Assembly (NCBI GenBank): GCA_027014125.1
Contig: JALWEI010000036.1
Coordinates: 19,128 to 83,127 of the forward strand
Length of the DNA stretch: 64,000 nucleotides
Direction: 5' to 3'
Source of the DNA: Acidilobaceae archaeon
Lineage (GTDB): Archaea > Thermoproteota > Thermoprotei_A > Sulfolobales > Acidilobaceae
The notes beneath the pieces are model-generated. The model saw only the letters and a list, made by a program, of their open reading frames with translations, had not been told where the DNA came from and made no database searches. Both the position numbers and the translations under genes were made by a program. Numbering within the stretch: the first letter of the stretch is position 1; each line of letters opens with the position of its first letter. Shown piece after piece: positions 51,811 through 60,310 of this stretch.

Positions 51811-52983
51811 GTGGCCGCCACGGGCGACATGCCAAGGAGTCTGCTAGTACTCTCAGCAGCACTAGGACTCTCGTGGGGCTTGCTATGGAGCGTCCAGGCC
51901 CCCTTCCTGAGGAGCCTCGGCTATAGTGGCGCTGAGTATGGTCTACTAGGCGGTGTAGGCGTCATATCGGGTGCGCTAGCAACCATGGCGGCCGGCATCT
52001 TGAGCGACATGCTTGGAGCCCGCAAGGTGCTGGGTGTAGGCCTGTTGACATACGCCGTAAGCCTCTACCTCATAAGCACTGGCGAGTGGCTGCTACTCCT
52101 AGCAGGAGCGACGCTCATGGGCGCATCCAACGGGTTCTATGGAACCAGCACCAAGGCCCTGTTGTCTAGGATCGGGGAGGACTCTAGACTCCACTACAAC
52201 CTCAGCCACTACGCCGCCGCCGGCTCTCTTGGCGGGGCCCTTGGCAGCTTCGCGGGGTGGGCCCCCGTATACTATTCTGAGGCCCACGGGGTGGATATAG
52301 TTGAAGCCTACCGGGCTACTATTAGGCTGGTGGCTCTCCTGTCTCTGCTGGTAGCTCCAGCCGTCTTTGGGCTTCCCGAGCATCGGGGACAGGGTTTTGG
52401 CGGTGTTGTTAGGGGCATCAGGAGGCTGTCACGGCACTTCATGCTCTTGGCCATATTCGAGATGATAATAGGGTTTGGGGCGGCGATGTCTATACATAAT
52501 ATAGACTACTACTTTGCCTTGAAGTATGGGGTTTCTAGTGGTGAGCTGGGCAGCGTGTTCGCTGCCCAGCAGCTTGTTATGGGGCTTCTCATGATTAAGT
52601 TGCCTGGCCTGTCTGATAGGGTTGGGGGTCCTCTTAGGATGTATTTGGTGGTTACCTTCTCTAGTATACCCCTGCTTATAGGGATGACTCTGACGGGCAG
52701 CTACCTGGTTGCCTCCGTGTTATACCTTGTCAGGAGTATATTGATGAATGTGGCTACGCCTCTCTTTGAGGCGTTTGCACTGGGCCTTGTGCCTAGGGAG
52801 TATCGTGGCCTGGCTAGTAGTATGCTAAGCCTTTCGTGGACTATACCGGCTAGTGGCGGGCGGGTTGTTGGTGGTTATCTGCTAGATGTCAACGTTGAGC
52901 TCCCGCTTAGGCTTACTGCCCTCCTTTATAGCGTATCCCTCGCCGGGTATGCTTATATTGGTAGGAGGCTTGGTAGGCTATAG
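51811..52983 (+). CDS. Major facilitator superfamily transporter
   Basis: The protein has about 390 residues from GTG 51811 (ATG 51829 is also possible) and twelve predicted helices. The frame extends to 51703 but without protein-like sequence. The loop motif GILSDMLGARKVLGVGLL is the MFS GxxxDxxGxR signature between helices 2 and 3, partly repeated as GLSDRVGGPLRM. Substrate not predictable. TTAGATATATC near 51760 is a likely TATA box. Ends overlap the NikR-like gene by 6 nt. Confidence 0.92.
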   Translation: MAATGDMPRSLLVLSAALGLSWGLLWSVQAPFLRSLGYSGAEYGLLGGVGVISGALATMAAGILSDMLGARKVLGVGLLTYAVSLYLISTGEWLLLLAGATLMGASNGFYGTSTKALLSRIGEDSRLHYNLSHYAAAGSLGGALGSFAGWAPVYYSEAHGVDIVEAYRATIRLVALLSLLVAPAVFGLPEHRGQGFGGVVRGIRRLSRHFMLLAIFEMIIGFGAAMSIHNIDYYFALKYGVSSGELGSVFAAQQLVMGLLMIKLPGLSDRVGGPLRMYLVVTFSSIPLLIGMTLTGSYLVASVLYLVRSILMNVATPLFEAFALGLVPREYRGLASSMLSLSWTIPASGGRVVGGYLLDVNVELPLRLTALLYSVSLAGYAYIGRRLGRL

Positions 52984-53367
52984 CGATATTATCCTCACTG
53001 CCTTTACTCCCCTGAGCTTCCTTAGCTTCTTGGCCATCATCTTCCACTCTTCTCCGTGATCCCCAGTTATTGCCACGGTTACGCATTTGCCCCCGTCAAC
53101 GATCTGGTGGTATAGCCCCTTGAGGTCTTCCGCGTAGCCGTGTATTATCCCTATTATGTTCCTATCTACATAGGGGGACTCGTCATGATCTGACACGACT
53201 ACAATTAGCTTGAGGCCGAGGCCGCCTTCTGGCTCCTCTCTGGCTAGGAGTAGTTCTAGGGCGTGCCTGACCGCCTCCGATCTGCTCGCGAATCCCTCCT
53301 GGTCCACTATCTCATCTATCCTCTTCACATACTCCTCCGGAATCGAGACTGATATCACGGTGACCAT
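52978..53367 (-). CDS. NikR-like metal-responsive repressor (RHH plus ACT-like domain)
   Basis: The protein has 129 residues. N-terminal ribbon-helix-helix (ISVSIPEEYVKRIDEIVDQE, SRSEAVRHALELLL) and a C-terminal regulatory domain like NikR. The metal-site residues differ from classical NikR: one His in IIHGYAED, one in LYHQI and Cys in GGKC are present, but the HxH pair is not intact. Divergent from a P1B metal ATPase with 104 nt between, so that gene is the likely target. The metal is uncertain. Confidence 0.85.
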   Translation of the reverse strand: MVTVISVSIPEEYVKRIDEIVDQEGFASRSEAVRHALELLLAREEPEGGLGLKLIVVVSDHDESPYVDRNIIGIIHGYAEDLKGLYHQIVDGGKCVTVAITGDHGEEWKMMAKKLRKLRGVKAVRIISL

Positions 53368-53471
53368 TCACAGCACCCACTTGTTATTAATTAGCCATTG
53401 ATAAGTTATTAGTTTATTGGTAGGTATCTACATACTCTTATTAAGTATAGGTTTGCGATACACATGCTTGG
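53368..53471. promoter_or_regulatory. Shared promoter region of the NikR-like repressor and P1B ATPase
   Basis: AT-rich 104-nt gap with several TATA-like stretches (GTTATTAATTAG near 53383 and CTTATTAAG near 53437). The repressor probably binds here. I see no long perfect dyad. Confidence 0.4.
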
Positions 53472-55268
53472 GTGCCTGGCTTGGGAGAGCATGAGGAGCA
53501 CGAGGAGTTAATGCACTACGCGCTGCTAGGTGCTATGGTGCTAGTCGGCCTGGCGGCTAGTCTTCTTGTTGGAGAGGAGTATGGCTTCTACCTGCTGCTG
53601 GCCTCCACGCTCTTCCTAGTTGTCCATGGGCTGAGGGAGTTTATGGAGGATAAGAGGCTCAATGTTGATATCCTCATGGCTGTAGTGGGCATTGTACTGG
53701 TCTACCATAGAGTGGTACTGGAGGGCCTTATCATCTATGGCCTCTACAGTATAGCGGAGGTTATGGAGGCCTGGGTCTCGAAGCTAGCACTGAGGAGGCT
53801 GGAGGATGCCCAGAAGCTTATACCGAGGAGGGTAGCCGTTGAGAGGGGCAGGGTTGTGGAGGTTGATATAGACTCTGTGAAGCCGGGGGATATTGTCGTT
53901 GTCAGGAGGGGTGAGGTTGTCCCTGTCAACGGGATCCTCTTAACCCGGGGCGTGTTCAATACAAGCATGGTCACCGGGGAGTCTATGCCGGTAGAGCTAC
54001 AGCCAGGCTCTATAGTTGAGAGTGGCTACATAAACCTTGGGGACCCTGTTAGGGTCAAGGCTGTCAAGAGCGCCCGGGAATCCACGCTCCAGCTAATCGT
54101 CTCGAGGTCGCTAGAGCTCCTAGAGGAGAAGGGTAGGACCGGCCAGCTGATAGACAGGCTAGCCCCCTACATGATAGCGGGGGTACTCCTAGTCTTCCTC
54201 CCAACATACCTGGCGCTCGGCCCCGAGAGGTCTATACCAATCCTGCTAGCAGGGTGCCCCAGCGCCTATATCGTGACTTCAGCCGCCTCCACCGCGTATA
54301 GCGTCGGCAAGTTGGCCAGGTCAAGTATAATAGTTAGGGGCGGCAAGGCCCTGGAGTCGGCTTCATCCTGCTGCTCCATAGTCATAGACAAGACTGGAAC
54401 CGTGACATTAGGCATACCTAAGCCCTACAAGGTAGTAGCTCCCGGCCTGGGGGAGGAGGAGGCCAAGAGTATACTAGCTAGTGTGGCATCCACCAGCCTC
54501 CACCCGGTCTCCAGGGCCATAGCGTCCCAGTGGAAGGCTGGCACCAGTGTTAGGGAGGCTAGGGAGTACCCTGGGAAGGGCGTTGAGGCGATGGTGAACG
54601 GCTCACGCGTCCTCCTGGGCTCTAGGAGCTTTATAATGGAGAAGACCGGCTCCGCACCCCAGCCTGCATGCGAGGAGGATGACATAACAGCGTATTTCGC
54701 CATAGATGGCGTTACAGGGGTGGTTTGCCTTAGGGAAGAGGTTAGCAGCGACTCGGTTGAGACTATCAGGAGGCTTAAGAGCATGGGCTACAGGGTGGTC
54801 TTGGCCAGCGGCGATAGAAGGGAGAGGGTTGAGAGGGTTGCCAAGCTCCTGGGCGTCGACGAGTACTATGCCGAGATGAGCCCGGAGGATAAGAGGAAGC
54901 TAGTCGAGGACCTCCGCTCCCGCGGCTGCGGCGTCTCTATGATAGGTGACGGTATAAACGACCTCGAGGCTATGGCGGCCTCCGACTTTGGAGTGGCCGT
55001 GGGCAATATTGACGCTGTGAACAACGTGGCTGACGCTGTCCTGCTTAGGGGCCTGGCCCAGGCTCCTAGGGTGTTTGGCCTATCCAGGACCTACATGAGG
55101 GGCCTTATAGCCGGTATGGCCGCCGCCACTATGGTTAAGATAGCGATTATAGCCCTCGGTGTCGCGGGGGCGATCCCCCTGTGGCTGGCCGCGTTGCTTG
55201 GGGATGACGGCTCCACCCTGCTTGGTACCGGCGTGGCGTTCTACATGGTGTGGTCGTCTAGGGCCTAG
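53472..55268 (+). CDS. P1B-type heavy-metal-transporting ATPase with CPS motif
   Basis: The protein has 598 residues. Short His/Glu-rich N-terminus (GEHEEHEE) in place of a heavy-metal-associated domain; about eight helices. TGES at 168-171, phosphorylation motif DKTGTVT with D306, HP motif SLHPVSRA and hinge GDGINDLEA are intact. The metal-selecting helix 6 motif is GCPSAY (262-264 CPS), not the usual CPC, CPH or SPC. The last helix carries LGDDGSTLL. Probably exports a transition metal under control of the divergent NikR-like protein. Confidence 0.93.
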   Translation: MPGLGEHEEHEELMHYALLGAMVLVGLAASLLVGEEYGFYLLLASTLFLVVHGLREFMEDKRLNVDILMAVVGIVLVYHRVVLEGLIIYGLYSIAEVMEAWVSKLALRRLEDAQKLIPRRVAVERGRVVEVDIDSVKPGDIVVVRRGEVVPVNGILLTRGVFNTSMVTGESMPVELQPGSIVESGYINLGDPVRVKAVKSARESTLQLIVSRSLELLEEKGRTGQLIDRLAPYMIAGVLLVFLPTYLALGPERSIPILLAGCPSAYIVTSAASTAYSVGKLARSSIIVRGGKALESASSCCSIVIDKTGTVTLGIPKPYKVVAPGLGEEEAKSILASVASTSLHPVSRAIASQWKAGTSVREAREYPGKGVEAMVNGSRVLLGSRSFIMEKTGSAPQPACEEDDITAYFAIDGVTGVVCLREEVSSDSVETIRRLKSMGYRVVLASGDRRERVERVAKLLGVDEYYAEMSPEDKRKLVEDLRSRGCGVSMIGDGINDLEAMAASDFGVAVGNIDAVNNVADAVLLRGLAQAPRVFGLSRTYMRGLIAGMAAATMVKIAIIALGVAGAIPLWLAALLGDDGSTLLGTGVAFYMVWSSRA

Positions 55269-56193
55269 AGACCTCGACGGTTGCTCCGTCCCATGCAAGT
55301 ATCGTGGCCCCGTGGATCCTTCTGGCTTCTCTGAGCATCTCCAGCGCCTCCCACCCACTATACCTCGCACTGATGTGGGCTAGAACCAGGACCCTGGCCC
55401 CGGCTCTTCGGGCTATCATAGCGGCGTCTAGCGAGGTACTGTGGCCCCTCTCCAGCGCCTCCCTCCTCCTAGCCGAGGTGTATGTGGAGTCGTGGATCAG
55501 CAGGTCTACACCAGCAGCTGCCTGGAGAATCGATGTGCATGGCCCGGTATCGCCTGTATACAGGATCCTGATCGGATCCACGTTGATAGACACCTCCTCC
55601 AGCCGAAGCCTCCTGCCCTCTACTGTAGCCTCTCCCTTCTCGATCAGCTCCCTCAGCCAGGCCCCGGGCTTCACGCCTAGGCGTTCTAGCCTGCCTGGGT
55701 CTAGCCTTGGCCTCAGCCTCCATTCTAGTAGGAAGGCTACCGATTCCCTGGTGTGGCATGATGGTAGCCATTTGATCCTGAGCTCATCGCCTCCCCTTCT
55801 CCAGAGCGTGTGGTGCCCCCAGCCCTTGGCCTTGACTGCGTCTATCCTGAACCCGATCCTAGTCTCGGTGGCCTCTAGGACCTCGAATACGAAGTCTATA
55901 ACCGGTGGGGGTGCGATGAGGGTTAGGGGCCTTTCCCTGTCGTTTACGTACATTGACTGGAGTAGTCCTGGGAGCCCGTTGACGTGGTCCCCGTGGTTGT
56001 GGGTTACTGCTACGAGGTCTAGGGATGAGGGGCTCATCCCCGCCCTCTGCATAGAGACTTGGACTCCCTCACCCGCATCCAGGAGTATATTGTGGCCTGC
56101 CCAGTCGGTGACCGCTATCGCCGGGGCCCTCCTCTCCCGGGTAGGGACCGAGCCCCCGCTTCCTAGCACTGTAGCCTTAACCCAGACACCCAA
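55258..56193 (-). CDS. rnz: Ribonuclease Z (tRNA 3'-processing endonuclease)
   Basis: The protein has about 311 residues from TTG 56193. Metallo-beta-lactamase fold: ATVLGSGGSVPT at the first strand, LLDAGEGVQ, metal motif THNHGDHVNGLPG (HNHGDH, in place of the common HxHxDH), YTGDTG, HDSTYT and AHISARY. Short form typical of archaea. The frame opens at 56253, but a CTTATTAGC box near 56240 would start transcription after that point, so the later start is preferred. The end overlaps the ATPase gene by 11 nt. Confidence 0.92.
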   Translation of the reverse strand: MGVWVKATVLGSGGSVPTRERRAPAIAVTDWAGHNILLDAGEGVQVSMQRAGMSPSSLDLVAVTHNHGDHVNGLPGLLQSMYVNDRERPLTLIAPPPVIDFVFEVLEATETRIGFRIDAVKAKGWGHHTLWRRGGDELRIKWLPSCHTRESVAFLLEWRLRPRLDPGRLERLGVKPGAWLRELIEKGEATVEGRRLRLEEVSINVDPIRILYTGDTGPCTSILQAAAGVDLLIHDSTYTSARRREALERGHSTSLDAAMIARRAGARVLVLAHISARYSGWEALEMLREARRIHGATILAWDGATVEVSRP

Positions 56194-56259
56194 GCCCGTG
56201 GGCCCCAGGGCCGCGTCTAGTCTATAGGGGCGGGCTAATAAGGTGCCCCACACAGTCTA

Positions 56260-56276
56260 TACCACTGGATGTGGTA
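56260..56276. promoter_or_regulatory. Thiamine-regulon operator copy 1 (ACCAC-N5-GTGGT)
   Basis: ACCAC at 56261-56265, TGGAT, GTGGT at 56271-56275, flanked by T and A. One base separates it from the ATG of the fused ECF ATPase. Identical half-sites occur at 58412-58426. Confidence 0.65.
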
Positions 56277-56277
56277 A

Positions 56278-57669
56278 ATGCTGCTGGAGGCCCGTATAGA
56301 GGAGGCGGGTTATGGCGATAAACAGGTTCTGAGGGAGGTAGAGCTGTCTCTGGCTGAGGGGGAGAGGCTCCTCATAGTAGGCTCCAGCGGCTCCGGGAAG
56401 ACGACTCTGCTACTATCTGTATCCGGCGTCCTGGACAACCTGCTGGAGGGATACACTAGGGGCAAGGTCAGCCTGGCCGGGCTGAACCCCCTGGAGCCCG
56501 AGGGGTTTAGGAAGGTGCCATCTAAGGCCGGATTCGTCCTCCAGGACCCTGACAAGCAGCTTGCAATGCCCACTCCCCTCGACGAGGTCATGTTCACACT
56601 GGAGAACCTTGGGTGGAGCGAGGAGGAGGCTAGGAAGAGGGCTCTCGAGGTCCTGGCAGAGATGGGGCTTAAAGGGCTAGAGCTGGTTCCTGTCGAGAAC
56701 CTGAGCGGTGGGCAGAAGAGGAGGCTCACTCTGGCCGCCTCTCTGGCCCACAACCCGGTTATACTATTCCTCGACGAGCCCACGGCTAGTATAGACCCGT
56801 GGGGCCTGGCCGAGCTGAGGTCGTACCTGAGGAGGATCTCGGGTGAGAGGGGTGTCGCTATCATAGAGCATAAGGCCAGGTACTTCCTAGACATGGTTGA
56901 CAGGGTTGTAGCGCTTAGGGAGGGTAGGATCGCTGGCTACTGGCGCCCTAGCAGTCCTGGCTTGGTGGAGGAGCTTGAGGATGCTGGAGCTGATGCCGGC
57001 TCCTACACCGTCAGGGAGCCTAGGGTTAGCGTGGGGGAGGTTGTTGTTGAGGCCCGTGGAGTAGGTGCTGGGTATGGTGGCAGGGTCGTGGTTGAGGTGG
57101 GGGAGGTTACGGTTAGGAGGGGGGAGGTTGTTGCTCTTGTAGGTCCCAATGGTAGCGGGAAGACTACCCTCCTCAAGACTCTTGGGGGGCTGCTTAAGCC
57201 CGTGGAGGGCGAGGTCCGCCTGAGGGGCCATGCGTTCTATATGCCACAGCACCCCGACTACGTCTTCCTATTCCCAACGGTAGGCAGGGAGGTGGCTGAG
57301 GTCAAGACCGCTACGGGTGTCGACCTCACATCGCTCCCCGGCTTCGAGTGGGTTAAGGGCCTCATGGATAGGAGCCCCTATAGGCTTAGCCACGGCCAGA
57401 GGAGGTGGCTGGCCTTCGGGATTGCCATCGCTTATAGGGCCGACCTCTACCTCCTGGATGAGCCTACTACTGGCATGGATGTCGGCCTCTATAGAACCTT
57501 CGGCTCCCTCCTGGAGGATCTTGCATCCCGCTCTGCTGTGCTGGTTTCAACCCATGATGTGAGGGTTGTGGCGGAGTACGTGGACAGGGTCTACATGGTC
57601 TCCAGTGGTAGGGTGTGGGAGGTGGATAAGGGGTATGCGGTCAGGCTACTCGAGGAGGCTTGGAGGTAG
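56278..57669 (+). CDS. ECF transporter ATPase, two ATPase domains fused (EcfA-EcfA')
   Basis: The protein has 463 residues. First ABC domain about 1-225 with Walker A GSSGSGKTT, QDPDKQLAMPTPLDEV (ECF Q-loop), LSGGQKRRLTLA and LFLDEPTASIDP. Second domain about 245-460 with GPNGSGKTT, MPQHPDYVFLFPTV, LSHGQRRWLAFGIA and YLLDEPTTGMD. It energises the adjacent EcfT and YkoE for thiamine or precursor uptake. Preceded by operator copy 1. Confidence 0.94.
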   Translation: MLLEARIEEAGYGDKQVLREVELSLAEGERLLIVGSSGSGKTTLLLSVSGVLDNLLEGYTRGKVSLAGLNPLEPEGFRKVPSKAGFVLQDPDKQLAMPTPLDEVMFTLENLGWSEEEARKRALEVLAEMGLKGLELVPVENLSGGQKRRLTLAASLAHNPVILFLDEPTASIDPWGLAELRSYLRRISGERGVAIIEHKARYFLDMVDRVVALREGRIAGYWRPSSPGLVEELEDAGADAGSYTVREPRVSVGEVVVEARGVGAGYGGRVVVEVGEVTVRRGEVVALVGPNGSGKTTLLKTLGGLLKPVEGEVRLRGHAFYMPQHPDYVFLFPTVGREVAEVKTATGVDLTSLPGFEWVKGLMDRSPYRLSHGQRRWLAFGIAIAYRADLYLLDEPTTGMDVGLYRTFGSLLEDLASRSAVLVSTHDVRVVAEYVDRVYMVSSGRVWEVDKGYAVRLLEEAWR

Positions 57670-58378
57670 CAGGGCCCCGGTTAGCGTGTCGGCCCTGCTA
57701 CTCTACTCCCTGTGGGTTACAGTGCTGGCCGTTGCCACCAGCGATCCCTGGAAGCTCGGATTCTTAGCCCTCGTCACAGGGCTTCCCGGGCTCGTGTTGG
57801 GCTACCGTAGGTACGGTGTCCTGGTTCCCCTCCTTGGCCTCTCCCTCCTAGGAACCTTCCTGAATATGCTGCTCCTATACAATGTGGGGGATCCCGTGTT
57901 TAGTATCGGGCCTCTTGTTGTCAGGGAGGAGGCTTGGAGGCGCACAGTGAGTCTAGACCTCAGGATCCTATCCCTAGCCGGGGCCGGTCTCCTCTTCGCC
58001 TCCACGGTGAACCCGAGGGACGCTGTTCGCAGCCTGGAGGTTGAACTTGGGATGCCCCGCGGCTTCGCCTTCGCCCTTGCCTTCGCCCTCCGGCTCCTCC
58101 CCCTCGTGTACAGGGATCTACAGGAGGTTATGGCTGTGAGGAGGATGAGGGGGTACAGGAGGGTTCCCATAACTCCTGGCGACTATAGGTCCCTCTTCAT
58201 GCCCCTTCTTAGTGTTACCGTCGAGAGGGGTATCTGGGTTGGTGTAGCAGCGGAGCTTAGGGGGTTCTCGCTTAGGCCTAGGCGAAGGGTTAGGCCACGC
58301 TTTAGGAGGGGGGACCTTGTCCTGCTGGTCTTGGCGGTGTTGCAGGGGCTGGTTGTTGCTGGCCTAGCCGGGCCGTGA
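57635..58378 (+). CDS. ECF transporter transmembrane protein EcfT (CbiQ family)
   Basis: The protein has about 247 residues from ATG 57635, which has AAGGGG upstream and overlaps the ATPase end by 35 nt; GTG 57686 is a later option. About five helices. The coupling motifs typical of EcfT are visible: LPLVYRDLQEVMAVRRMRGY (A-R-G type) and VAAELRGFSLRPRRR. Links the fused ATPase to the S component encoded downstream. Confidence 0.9.
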   Translation: MRSGYSRRLGGSRAPVSVSALLLYSLWVTVLAVATSDPWKLGFLALVTGLPGLVLGYRRYGVLVPLLGLSLLGTFLNMLLLYNVGDPVFSIGPLVVREEAWRRTVSLDLRILSLAGAGLLFASTVNPRDAVRSLEVELGMPRGFAFALAFALRLLPLVYRDLQEVMAVRRMRGYRRVPITPGDYRSLFMPLLSVTVERGIWVGVAAELRGFSLRPRRRVRPRFRRGDLVLLVLAVLQGLVVAGLAGP

Positions 58379-58410
58379 TTTCCCTTGTTGTAACCGATTT
58401 AAGCCTCCTA

Positions 58411-58427
58411 TACCACTGGTAGTGGTA
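58411..58427. promoter_or_regulatory. Thiamine-regulon operator copy 2 (ACCAC-N5-GTGGT)
   Basis: ACCAC at 58412-58416, TGGTA, GTGGT at 58422-58426. A CGATTTAAGCC box lies near 58395, so the dyad covers the transcription start and ends right at ATG 58428. Confidence 0.65.
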
Positions 58428-59000
58428 ATGGTGGTGGCTGTGGCGTCCAGGAGATGGACTGTCATAGACTTCGCCCTGCTGGGCGTCTCTGGCGCGGTCG
58501 CCGCTGTGATATTCTATGCTGCATGGTACGTATGGGACCTCTTCTCCGCCGTCGGCCCCCTGGCAAGGCCGCTTAGCGTGGGTCTATGGTTCACGGGGTC
58601 GATAATAGCTGCTACACTGATCAAGAAGCCTGGGGCCGCGTTCCTCGGCGAGCTTCTGGGCGCGGTTATAGAGGCTATCCTGCCGACGAGGGGTGGCTTC
58701 ACGAACGTTATCTACGGCGTGCTCCAGGGCATCTTTGCCGAGCTGGGCTACAGGCTGCTGGGTTATAAGAGGTGGGATATCGTAGCCGGGGCCATCGCCG
58801 GGGCCCTGGCGGGTGTGGGCGAGCTCCTAGCGACCCTGGTAGTCTATAGGGAGATCTTCCAGGCGGTGTCTGATGTTGGGAGCGAGGTCGGCCTCGCCTC
58901 TCCCGGCGCTATCATCGTGTATTGGCTAGCCGCCAACGCAGTTAGCGGGGCGCTCTACGGAGCTATAGCCGCTGCCGCTGCCAGGTCTGCTAGGGGCTAG
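58428..59000 (+). CDS. ECF transporter S component, YkoE family (thiamine or HMP)
   Basis: The protein has about 190 residues. Multi-pass membrane protein with WTVIDFALLGVSGAVAAVIFY and FLGELLGAVIEAILPTRGGF, matching YkoE-type substrate-capture proteins for thiamine precursors. ATG 58428 directly follows operator copy 2; the longer frame start at 58422 lies inside the operator. Convergent with thiD-thiN, ends overlapping 4 nt. Confidence 0.88.
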   Translation: MVVAVASRRWTVIDFALLGVSGAVAAVIFYAAWYVWDLFSAVGPLARPLSVGLWFTGSIIAATLIKKPGAAFLGELLGAVIEAILPTRGGFTNVIYGVLQGIFAELGYRLLGYKRWDIVAGAIAGALAGVGELLATLVVYREIFQAVSDVGSEVGLASPGAIIVYWLAANAVSGALYGAIAAAAARSARG

Positions 59001-60304
59001 TCCAGCATCCTGGCCAGTGCCACTATCCTCCCGGCAACCTCGCTTGCCCTGGGCGCGAATAGTATGACTAGGGGCTCCCTGCCCGGCTCCTTGCCGAGCA
59101 CGACAGCGTCTGGGACCTCTCCCCACTCTCTGAGCTGGATTGCTAGCCTACCCTGGCTACGCCTAGCCTCTATCCCCATCCTGTCTAGCGCATCCTCTAT
59201 GCCCTCTACTAACGCCACGTTTGCCGCAGCCCTGATCCTAGGGTTGACCCTGGATGCCTCTAGTATTATGTTGGCCAGGTGTCTCGACGCCCCGAACTCG
59301 GGGCTGGCCTTGACTAGTATCCCACCACGGTGCCTCGCGATCCTGCCTGGGATGGCTGCTACGTCCATCGGTGTCCTGGCGTAGGGTTGTGGTAGAGCCA
59401 TTGCTATGTTCATTTGCACCTCTGGTATGAGCTTGGCCACCTGCGCCTGGTTCGACTGGAGGATCCTCACGGCTTCGGCAAGGTCTTCTAGAACCCTGTG
59501 CCTCTCTGCGGGTATCTCCTGCCACGCGACGGGGTTCACCGGGCCGTGCCCCTTGCCTATTGGGAGTCCGTAGTCTATCGCCATTGTTATGAACCTCTTG
59601 GCCACCTCCACTGCCTCCGGTAGGCTTCTCCCTTTAGCTAGGCCTGCGGCTATTGCTGCTGAGAATGCGCAGCCCGTGCCGTGGGTTGTGTCCTTGTGTA
59701 TCCTGGGCATCTTGTACTCTATAGTCCTTCCCTTGTAGTAGAGTACGTCTACCGAGTGGCTCCCCTCCAGGTGGCCTCCTTTGACTATTGCGGCCTCGGC
59801 CCCGTATTCTTCTACTATCATCCTGGCCGCCTCCCTAGCCTCTCTTACACCTGTTATCCGGATTCCTGTGAGCCTCTCTGCCTCGGGCGCGTTTGGTGTA
59901 ACCAGTGTTGCTCTCGGTATTACTACTCTCTTGAGTGCCTCTATAGCGTCGTCCCTTAGGAGCTTGGCCCCCGACTTGGCTATCATTACTGGGTCCACTA
60001 CTAGTGGGAAGCCGTACCTGTCGAGGGGCTTGGCTAGAGCTTCTATTATCTCCTTGTTGCTTAGCATCCCAGTCTTGGCGGCGTCTACCCCTATATCGTC
60101 TGCCACAGCCTCTATCTGGGCCACGACCACGTGGGGTGGTATATCATGTATGGCCCTAACCTCCACCGTGTTCTGGGCTGTTACACTTGTTATCGCCGCC
60201 ATCCCATGGACTCCCATGACTGCGAATGTCTTTAGATCAGCCTGTATACCGGCCCCGCCGCCGCTATCGCTCCCCGCTATTGTGAGTGCCGTTGGTATTC
60301 TCAC
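58997..60304 (-). CDS. thiDN: Hydroxymethylpyrimidine (phosphate) kinase-thiamine phosphate synthase fusion (ThiD-ThiN)
   Basis: The protein has 435 residues. ThiD domain about 1-265: AGSDSGGGAGIQADLKTF near the start, DPVMIAKSGAKLL and the ATP-site anion hole KDTTHGTGCAFSAAIA. ThiN domain about 270-435: MNIAMALPQPYARTPMDVAAI and FGASRHLANIILEAS. The two domains phosphorylate HMP and join it with thiazole phosphate. It follows the second ThiN gene by 6 nt, forming an operon with it. Confidence 0.95.
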   Translation of the reverse strand: MRIPTALTIAGSDSGGGAGIQADLKTFAVMGVHGMAAITSVTAQNTVEVRAIHDIPPHVVVAQIEAVADDIGVDAAKTGMLSNKEIIEALAKPLDRYGFPLVVDPVMIAKSGAKLLRDDAIEALKRVVIPRATLVTPNAPEAERLTGIRITGVREAREAARMIVEEYGAEAAIVKGGHLEGSHSVDVLYYKGRTIEYKMPRIHKDTTHGTGCAFSAAIAAGLAKGRSLPEAVEVAKRFITMAIDYGLPIGKGHGPVNPVAWQEIPAERHRVLEDLAEAVRILQSNQAQVAKLIPEVQMNIAMALPQPYARTPMDVAAIPGRIARHRGGILVKASPEFGASRHLANIILEASRVNPRIRAAANVALVEGIEDALDRMGIEARRSQGRLAIQLREWGEVPDAVVLGKEPGREPLVILFAPRASEVAGRIVALARMLD

Positions 60305-60310
60305 CCGTGG

